A stretch of 8,606 nucleotides of DNA. Source: an uncultured Cellvibrionales bacterium. Lineage in GTDB: Bacteria > Pseudomonadota > Gammaproteobacteria > Pseudomonadales > UBA7434. This document shows, one piece after another, positions 1 to 5,645 of the stretch (position 1 is its first letter; the number at the start of each line of letters is the position of its first letter). The stretch covers positions 1 through 8,606 of the forward strand of contig CALCNB010000375.1 in NCBI GenBank assembly GCA_937897785.1, in the 5' to 3' direction. The translations under genes and the position numbers were made by a program. The notes below the pieces were generated by a model. It did no database searches. It was not told where the DNA came from and saw only the letters and a list, made by a program, of their open reading frames with translations.

Positions 1-21
1 AGTTGCAACTATCTTAAGACT

Positions 22-783
22 TTATGATTTTCCCATGCCACCTTTGACGCGTTGCATTAGGCCGGCAGAGCCTTCTTGCGCCATGGTGTATATCAAGCAC
101 ATTGCCGAGCCTTTAGAGTAAGGTCCTTTATAGGTTGCCTGTACGGCAGCAAAAGCCATATTAGCGCGTAATTCTTTGTGCTTAATAGGGTCGGGAAAAA
201 ATTTATCGATAATATCCATGGCCGAACCATTAAACGCTAACTCTAACTGTTCACGCTGGGCTTCGGTAGGTGCTTGTGCAATCATATCGGCCAGATTTTG
301 TGGAGTTTTTCTGGCTGTATAGCGATCCAGCATTTTAGCCGGATAGTCACAGAATTTGATAAAGCGGCCGAAGCCAATCATAGCACTAAGGCCGTAATTT
401 TTTAATAATCCCAATGCCAGCTTAAGACTGTTCTTGTAGAAGATTAACGGGCGACCGTCTTTACCGGTTAAATTCACGGCCATGACCGGTAAAGGGATTA
501 ATTCGACACCATTTTTTTCAAATTCAAAATAGTCTTTTACTTCTTGTGACAGAGGGAACATACAGCTGGCGCCGACTTCATTCTGGCAGCCTTTGAGGAT
601 TTCACGGGTGCCGCCCATACCGCCCACATAGCCGTTTTTTTCTAATACTAAAACGCGCTGATTATTGCGAGCCAGCACCGTTGCTGTGGCTAAGCCATTG
701 TGACCCGCACCAATGACGATAGCGTCAAAAGGGCTAGGGTGATTGATGTGCGTCGCTTTTCCTTCGACAGATGAATCTAACAT
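22..783 (-). pseudogene. N-terminal half of a phytoene dehydrogenase/PYROXD2-like FAD oxidoreductase, prematurely ended
   Basis: This leftward frame encodes 253 residues that begin like a CrtI/PYROXD2-type NAD(P)/FAD-dependent oxidoreductase. The dinucleotide-binding motif is IVIGAGHNGLATATVLA (residues 22-38), followed by the acidic strand end VLVLEKNGYVGG (44-55). The family segment ending in GGMG is at 248-251. Relatives are usually about 500 residues or more, and their second FAD-binding half follows GGMG. Here a TAA comes two codons later at 22-24, so about half the enzyme is missing. The other two reverse frames are also closed within the next bases (TAA at 14-16, TAG at 9-11). The ATG at 781-783 has no clear Shine-Dalgarno sequence. 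The gene is divergent from the kinase at 972. Family members act on isoprenoids or other lipophilic substrates; the substrate here is unknown. I call it a probable pseudogene, but a naturally short protein, a sequence error or a split gene is possible because the window ends here. Confidence 0.6.
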
Positions 784-797
784 AATGCAGTTACCGC

Positions 798-821
798 ATG
801 AGTTTATGAGTCAGTGAGTCA
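798..821. repeat. Three tandem 8-bp repeats near the oxidoreductase start
   Basis: Consecutive 8-mers ATGAGTTT (798-805), ATGAGTCA (806-813) and GTGAGTCA (814-821) form a head-to-tail array. The last two contain the 7-bp near-palindrome TGAGTCA. The array ends 15 bp before the oxidoreductase ATG and would lie in its leader, where a bound protein could act as an operator or roadblock. No regulator gene is nearby, so the function is unassigned. Confidence 0.4.
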
Positions 822-868
822 TTAGCCTAGACTTTGATGACAATTGCGTATGTTTTGGTATTTTTATC

Positions 869-897
869 ATCCTATATAATGTTTTTGTTTCTCACAA
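869..897 (-). promoter_or_regulatory. Candidate sigma70-type promoter for the leftward oxidoreductase
   Basis: Read on the minus strand, TTGTGA (892-897) is followed after 17 bases by TAGGAT (869-874), a partial match to -35/-10 consensus at ideal spacing. It points towards the oxidoreductase start at 783 and would give a leader of about 80 nt. The match is weak, and the AT-rich sequence makes chance hits likely. Confidence 0.2.
875..880 (+). promoter_or_regulatory. Candidate -10 box for the kinase-crotonase operon
   Basis: A perfect TATAAT lies about 92 bp before the kinase start at 972. The best -35 candidate is a poor one (TTTTGG at 853-858, spacing 16). If used, transcription would begin near 887 with a leader of about 85 nt. 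It abuts the candidate -10 of the opposite promoter, so the two would compete for polymerase. It is supported only by the -10 match and its location between divergent genes. Confidence 0.3.
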
Positions 898-971
898 GTG
901 ACGCTTCTTTTATGTAAGCTGATCAATGCTATGGCCAATGGTTTTAAGCTATTGAAAGGAAGACTAAAATA

Positions 972-2171
972 ATGACCCCTTTACTAAAAACAGCTGGTTA
1001 TGCATTGCAGCAAGGTATTGTTATAGCCAGCGATGCAGTGGGCGATATGATCGGCACAAGCATACCCTATGCAGACAGTCAATTTTTGCAGCCTGATTAC
1101 TTGAGCAAGGTATTGAATCAGTATGCAGTTGAGCCGCCAGCTGGGCCTGTTTCGCTAGCATCGGTGTCAGCATTGGATATTCGCTCAACCAGCAGTAATT
1201 GTAATAACGTGGTTGTTCAGTTAGAACATAAAAAAGAATGTGCGTTGCCCGATCAGTTATTTATCAAATTGCCCATGCCAGAGCTTGGCACGCGATGGTT
1301 TTTTGGCGTTATTGAGTCGTGGCAGCTTGAGTCTTATTTTTGCCGACATGTCGCGTCTCATGTGCCATTGAGAACGCCGAAGACCTATGCGACGCATAGT
1401 CAGGGGACGCGATTTTTTTTGGCCCAAGAAAATCTTCACCTTGACTCAGAGGTTCAACTATTTACTAATACCGAAATGATTAATGGCCCTTCAATGGCTG
1501 TTGTCTATCGATGCTTGGATGCGTTTGCACAACTGCATGCCTGCCATTACGGACTTAGCTTTAAAGAGCGTGAAAAAATATTACCGTTAGATCGCCATTT
1601 ATTTTTAGGCCCAAAGTTAAGGCACGTATCACGCACTTTAAATCAAATGGGTTTGGCGCCTTGTGTTAAAGCCTGTGGGGATGTTATTCCTGATGAGGTG
1701 GTTGCGCTGTATAAAAAAACACTCAAAAACTGGGATACATTACTGGACCACTGGTTCTCTGGCCCATTATCACTGTTGCATGGTGACAGTCATATCGGTA
1801 ATTTTTTTATCTCTGGCGATGATATGGGTATGCTAGATTTTCAAGCCGTACATTGGGGCAAGGGTATTCGTGATGTGCAGTATTTTTTAATTGATTCTTT
1901 GCCAGTTGAGGTCTTAGCGCGTCATGAGCAAGACTTGGTTAAATATTATGTCGAGCGTCGGGCAGTACACGGTGAACCCATTAACTTTGATTTAACCTGG
2001 CAAGAATATCGCGGCTTTACCTACCATACCTTAATGACAATTGTCGTCTCGATTGGTTTTGGTGCTTTGAACGAAGCGCATGGTTCGTATATGAAAGATG
2101 TACTTCGTCGCTCGGTTGCTGCGGTTGAGCGCGTGGATTATGCGGGCTGGTTAGATCAACACACTGAATAA
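972..2171 (+). CDS. APH/EcKinase-like small-molecule phosphotransferase (kinase 1)
   Basis: This 399-residue protein has the aminoglycoside phosphotransferase/choline kinase fold, a family of soluble ATP-dependent kinases acting on hydroxyl groups of small molecules or acyl-CoAs. The catalytic loop is LLHGDSHIGN (residues 268-277) with catalytic Asp272 and Asn277. The Mg-binding Asp is D289 in MLDFQ. The N-lobe carries the likely ATP-contacting K99 (LFIKL) and a helix Glu near E120. The ATG at 972 has a strong AAGGAAG at 956-962, nine bases upstream. The stop is 13 bp before the crotonase gene, so the two are very probably co-transcribed. Context suggests a hydroxylated lipid, steroid or acyl-CoA substrate rather than an antibiotic; this is inference. 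It resembles kinase 2 only around the catalytic loop, so it is not a recent duplicate. The family is clear and the substrate unknown. Confidence 0.85.
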   Translation: MTPLLKTAGYALQQGIVIASDAVGDMIGTSIPYADSQFLQPDYLSKVLNQYAVEPPAGPVSLASVSALDIRSTSSNCNNVVVQLEHKKECALPDQLFIKLPMPELGTRWFFGVIESWQLESYFCRHVASHVPLRTPKTYATHSQGTRFFLAQENLHLDSEVQLFTNTEMINGPSMAVVYRCLDAFAQLHACHYGLSFKEREKILPLDRHLFLGPKLRHVSRTLNQMGLAPCVKACGDVIPDEVVALYKKTLKNWDTLLDHWFSGPLSLLHGDSHIGNFFISGDDMGMLDFQAVHWGKGIRDVQYFLIDSLPVEVLARHEQDLVKYYVERRAVHGEPINFDLTWQEYRGFTYHTLMTIVVSIGFGALNEAHGSYMKDVLRRSVAAVERVDYAGWLDQHTE

Positions 2172-2184
2172 ACCATAACGATCT

Positions 2185-3015
2185 ATGAGGGAAAAAGTGA
2201 AGACGATAACGATAGAAAAGCATTGTGATGGTAAGGTAACTGTCCTTAGTTTTGCCCGACCTGAGGTGCGCAATGCCTTAAGTTGGCAGATGGTAACGGA
2301 GTTTAAGGCGGCATTAGCAGCCATCGATCAGGATAATCAGTGCCGCGCGGTAGTAATCACTGGCGCCGGTGAATCTTTTTGTGCCGGCCTAGATCTGATG
2401 GATCAAGGCAGTCGTCAAAGTCTCAGTGAAGCAATAGGTGAACTCGGTGACGGGCCCCGTGCAGGGATGCGAGGCCAGGAATACATGGCTGAAATGGTAT
2501 TGCTAATGCGGGCTATTCAGCAACCCATTATTGCGGCGGTGAATGGCCATGCTTACGGCGGGGGTTTAGGCATTGCATTGGGCTGCGATATTCGAATGGC
2601 GGCTAAGTCAGCCAAGTTTTGTACCCAGTTTATTCGCTTAGGCGTTTCGGGCTGCGATATCGGTGTCAGCTATACTTTGCCAAAATTAATTGGCGCAGCA
2701 CGTGCTCACGATATGATGATGACCGCGAGGGTGATTGATGTTGAGTTAGCCGAACAGTGGGGCTTAGTGACTTATGTGGTTGACGATATGCAACTTCAGC
2801 AGCGAGCGATTGAGTTGGCAGAGAGCCTCTGCGACTTTTCTCCTTATGGCTTAATTTCCACTAAACAAGGCATGTGGTCTAATTTAGATGCCAACTCTTT
2901 ATCGGCTGCGATGCAACTCGAAAACCGGAATCAGATTTTGAATGGTATGGGTGGCGATGTGGAAGAGGCCGCCGCCGCATTTTTTGAAAAAAGGAAACCC
3001 AACTACGAACGTTAG
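2185..3015 (+). CDS. Enoyl-CoA hydratase/isomerase (crotonase) family protein
   Basis: This 276-residue protein has the crotonase fold, which binds acyl-CoA and stabilises a thioester oxyanion. The oxyanion-hole segments are FCAGLDL (residues 65-71) and VNGHAYGGGLG (119-129). The two Glu residues of classical enoyl-CoA hydratases are absent: G129 sits where the first is expected and F149 where the second is. An Asp, D158 in SGCDIGVSY, is retained at the position of the third acidic residue of dienoyl-CoA isomerase. It is therefore probably an isomerase, hydrolase or other crotonase rather than a standard hydratase. It follows kinase 1 by 13 bp and likely shares its mRNA. The ATG at 2185 lacks a ribosome site; a GTG at 2197, preceded by GAGG at 2187-2190, gives a 272-residue protein and looks the better start. 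The stop codon overlaps the convergent kinase 2 stop by 4 bp. Fold is certain, reaction unknown. Confidence 0.88.
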   Translation: MREKVKTITIEKHCDGKVTVLSFARPEVRNALSWQMVTEFKAALAAIDQDNQCRAVVITGAGESFCAGLDLMDQGSRQSLSEAIGELGDGPRAGMRGQEYMAEMVLLMRAIQQPIIAAVNGHAYGGGLGIALGCDIRMAAKSAKFCTQFIRLGVSGCDIGVSYTLPKLIGAARAHDMMMTARVIDVELAEQWGLVTYVVDDMQLQQRAIELAESLCDFSPYGLISTKQGMWSNLDANSLSAAMQLENRNQILNGMGGDVEEAAAAFFEKRKPNYER

Positions 3016-4133
3016 TCTGTGTAAGGTGGCACCTCAGGTAATAAGGCAACGGCAGCCTTACTATCTAAGTCTCTGTAAGCATTAGTAAGCCTGACATGAT
3101 TGCAAACAGTAATGTCCCAGCCATAATTTTCAATCGGCGTGGTTAGCCAGCCAATATAAAGACACCAAACTGCGGCATAACGAAATTCGGTAAAGGCTTG
3201 GTCGATATTGGGCGCATCAACAACGCCATGCTGTTGAAGTTGGTCGAGATAATAAGTGATTAACTCATGCTGGTATTGTCTTCGTTCAGCAACACTTAAG
3301 CCAGTGATAATGATGTATGAGACGTCATGCATAAAATAACCTCGTGACATTAGCTGCCAATCATACAGGCCAGCGTTGCCATCGGGTAATGCGTAGGTGT
3401 TGCCAATATGGGTATCACCATGACAAATCGTGGGCGTGAGTGTTGATTGGTGATGTTGCACTTTACGCATTTCTTGGTATAAGTTTTCGGTCGTCTGCCC
3501 CAGGCTTTCGATCATTTCTTTCTTAAATTGCTCGTTCGCAACTTCGGCTTTAATCACTGCAGGAACTATATCAGGGTGATTAAAGAACGTATAAAGCTCA
3601 CCATTGGTATGAGAATCTAACCAGTGCAAATCAGTTTTGAAGCGTGGACTATTCCAATAAAAAGCATGCAGTTTTGCCAGGCATTTGAGTACCGATTTAA
3701 TATGATCGACACCATGGTCAGACTTAACATTAGGGAAGCTAACACCTCGTGAGCGCATATCTTCAAGTGCTAGACCAAAGTTGGCTGTTTCTTCATCGAA
3801 CATACCGCCAATGCAAACAGGCGCTTCGATTGTCAACTCTTGTCTCAAGCGGGTATAAAAATTCACTTCATTTCGATACAGTGGTCGAGGCGCAATATCG
3901 GGGCGGCAAACTTTTATGATCAGCTGTGTAGGGAGATTAAGCGACTGATTGTCTGAAAAACTCACTTCTGCCTCTATTCGTCCGGCAGTTGAAACAGCTT
4001 CTTCACCATTGTCAAAGACGAATTCTTTGTTAACCTTGAATGCAGTTACGGCGACTGATGGGTGTATTGTTCGCACAAGTGTTGTTAGGTTATCAGTTGA
4101 TAGGTCGTTGGCAAGCGTAGGAAAGATATTCAT
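3012..4133 (-). CDS. EcKinase/APH-like phosphotransferase (kinase 2)
   Basis: From the ATG at 4131-4133 this leftward gene encodes 373 residues of a second APH-fold kinase, closer in feel to the ecdysteroid-kinase-like (EcKinase/DUF1679) group. The catalytic loop is ICHGDTHIGN (residues 236-245) with catalytic D240 and N245. The metal-binding Asp is D258 in LYDWQ. K74 (LIIKVCR) and E89 (RNEVNFY) are the likely ATP-lobe Lys/Glu pair. The C-terminal half contains a Trp/Tyr-rich helical segment as in family members. The frame extends upstream to a TTG at 4214, but that start lacks a ribosome site and adds an implausible basic tail; the ATG has a modest AGAAG seven bases upstream. It is divergent from the P450 and convergent with the crotonase, their stops sharing TTAG at 3012-3015. 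A hydroxylated hydrophobic substrate is plausible from context, not shown. Confidence 0.85.
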   Translation of the reverse strand: MNIFPTLANDLSTDNLTTLVRTIHPSVAVTAFKVNKEFVFDNGEEAVSTAGRIEAEVSFSDNQSLNLPTQLIIKVCRPDIAPRPLYRNEVNFYTRLRQELTIEAPVCIGGMFDEETANFGLALEDMRSRGVSFPNVKSDHGVDHIKSVLKCLAKLHAFYWNSPRFKTDLHWLDSHTNGELYTFFNHPDIVPAVIKAEVANEQFKKEMIESLGQTTENLYQEMRKVQHHQSTLTPTICHGDTHIGNTYALPDGNAGLYDWQLMSRGYFMHDVSYIIITGLSVAERRQYQHELITYYLDQLQQHGVVDAPNIDQAFTEFRYAAVWCLYIGWLTTPIENYGWDITVCNHVRLTNAYRDLDSKAAVALLPEVPPYTD

Positions 4134-4367
4134 AAAAGGGCTTCTGGATTGGATTTTTAAATAAGAATAAATAGAAAAATTGCGCGCTTTAATTACGATT
4201 TTAAACCCATTCAAAGATAAGTTTATGTCATATTGTTAATCATCAATAACCTTTTGATTGTCTTTATCGCGTTATTATTTGAGAGTAGCGTCAGCTAATA
4301 TGCCAGCCTTCGTTGCCATTTCATTGTTATTTAGGCGATTAGTCACGCAAAAACTGGAGCCCATTCG
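4134..4367. promoter_or_regulatory. Divergent intergenic region between kinase 2 and the P450
   Basis: This AT-rich 234-bp stretch must hold the start signals of both flanking genes. I see an imperfect 16-bp palindrome GTTAATCATCAATAAC at 4235-4250 (6 of 8 pairs), a possible operator. A TATTAT at 4273-4278 could be the P450 -10, but its -35 is poor. The heptamer ATTGTTA occurs at 4233-4239 and 4323-4329. The P450 ribosome site TGGAG lies at 4355-4359. An open frame crossing this region into the P450 (4258-4584) is out of frame with it and not coding-like. Confidence 0.35.
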
Positions 4368-5615
4368 ATGTCGCAATGCCCTTATACCAATTTACTCGAC
4401 CCCGACTTGTACGCTGCAGGCAATCACTTACCTAAGTTGCAAGCCCTGCGCGATCAGGCTGACGCGCCGATTATTAAAATTGACGACCCGTTGCAGGGTG
4501 TACCTTACTGGGCGGTACTGGAGCGAGAGCATGCCGACTATATTGCTAAAAATCCGGCTATTTTTTCTAGCGAAAAAAAGTTGATGCATCCTACCGAGCA
4601 AGACGAAGAAACCATCGCGATGCAATCGCAGATGTTGGTGAGTATGGACCCACCGAAACATGGCAAGTATCGTCGCATTGCGCGCAATGCCTTTACACCC
4701 AAGGCCGTTGAAAGCTATGAAAAGGGATTCCGAAAATACGCTAAAGAAATTGTCGATGCGGTTGCAGCAAAGGGGCATTGTGAATTCATTACTGAAGTGG
4801 CCGCCGAGTTACCGCTAATGGCAATCCTTGAGTTATGTGGTGTGCCGAAAGAGGACCGTAAACAATTTTTTACGTGGACCAATGAAATGATGTTCCAAGA
4901 AGATGAGGATATCGGTGGTGAAGACCCAGCTGCGACCTCTCAAGCGGCGATGGCGAACATGTATTTTTATGCCAGCGAATTAGCCAAGAAGCACGCCGAG
5001 ACACCACTTAATAATATTGTTGGTGCCTTGCTTGATGGCGAGGTTGGCGACGAAAAACTCACCGAAGAAGAATTTCAAATATTCTTTTTAATGCTCATTG
5101 GCGCGGGTAATGAAAGTACTCGCTCAGTCACCGCTCACGGTATGCGCTTGCTGATGGAGCACCCTGAACAGCTACAAATGTTGGTTGATGACCCCGGGTT
5201 AATTCCTGATGCCTGCGAAGAGATTCTTCGCTATAACCCTGCGTTTGTGTGCATGCGTCGTACCGTGATGCAAGACGTTGAGGTGGCGGGTGTGCAGATG
5301 AAAGAGGGCGACAAGTTATTACTGCACTGGCACTTAATTAATCAGGATGACAAAGTGTTTGATGACCCAATGCGCTTTGATATTACTCGTGCGCAACGTA
5401 TGCCAACCTTGGCGCGAGAGCATCGCGCTTTTGGTGTAGGCACACATTTTTGTATCGGCGCTCATTTGGCGCGCTTAGAGATGCAGGTGATTTTCGAGGA
5501 GTTATTGCCCCGCTTGCGTAATCCGCAATTCGCAGAACCGGTTAAGTATGTACGCGATTATTTTGTTAACGGCATTAAAGAAATGAACATTACATTCGAT
5601 CCTGAGTTGCGCTGA
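4368..5615 (+). CDS. Bacterial cytochrome P450, CYP124/125/142-like
   Basis: This 415-residue soluble haem monooxygenase has no signal peptide or membrane anchor. Landmarks in order: the C-helix segment with DPPKH (residues 94-98) and H98-x3-R102; the I-helix oxygen-binding motif GAGNEST (245-251); the K-helix ExxR at E285-R288 (EEILR); and the haem loop FGVGTHFCIGAHLARLE (355-371) with the thiolate ligand C362. Family resemblance is to P450s hydroxylating steroid or isoprenoid side chains and methyl-branched lipids. The exact CYP family and substrate cannot be fixed by eye. S250 replaces the usual I-helix Thr. The ATG at 4368 has TGGAG eight bases upstream. The amidohydrolase follows 30 bp after the stop, implying one operon. 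Such enzymes need a ferredoxin and a reductase, neither of which is encoded here. Confidence 0.95.
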   Translation: MSQCPYTNLLDPDLYAAGNHLPKLQALRDQADAPIIKIDDPLQGVPYWAVLEREHADYIAKNPAIFSSEKKLMHPTEQDEETIAMQSQMLVSMDPPKHGKYRRIARNAFTPKAVESYEKGFRKYAKEIVDAVAAKGHCEFITEVAAELPLMAILELCGVPKEDRKQFFTWTNEMMFQEDEDIGGEDPAATSQAAMANMYFYASELAKKHAETPLNNIVGALLDGEVGDEKLTEEEFQIFFLMLIGAGNESTRSVTAHGMRLLMEHPEQLQMLVDDPGLIPDACEEILRYNPAFVCMRRTVMQDVEVAGVQMKEGDKLLLHWHLINQDDKVFDDPMRFDITRAQRMPTLAREHRAFGVGTHFCIGAHLARLEMQVIFEELLPRLRNPQFAEPVKYVRDYFVNGIKEMNITFDPELR

Positions 5616-5645
5616 AACCACTGAAAAATCAATTAGGAGAAGGCT

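Noticed and set aside
972..2171. Kinase 1 as an antibiotic-resistance aminoglycoside phosphotransferase.
   Set aside because: Only the shared fold motifs match. Length, context and the absence of specific aminoglycoside-binding features point to a metabolic kinase.
4134..4214. N-terminal extension of kinase 2 to a TTG start.
   Set aside because: The added 27 residues are basic and AT-driven and do not resemble the family. The TTG lacks a ribosome site, and the internal ATG at 4133 has AGAAG upstream.
4258..4584. A 108-codon plus-strand frame running into the P450 gene.
   Set aside because: It overlaps the P450 in another frame, and its product is unlike any protein I recognise. The P450 frame has a good ribosome site and full motifs.
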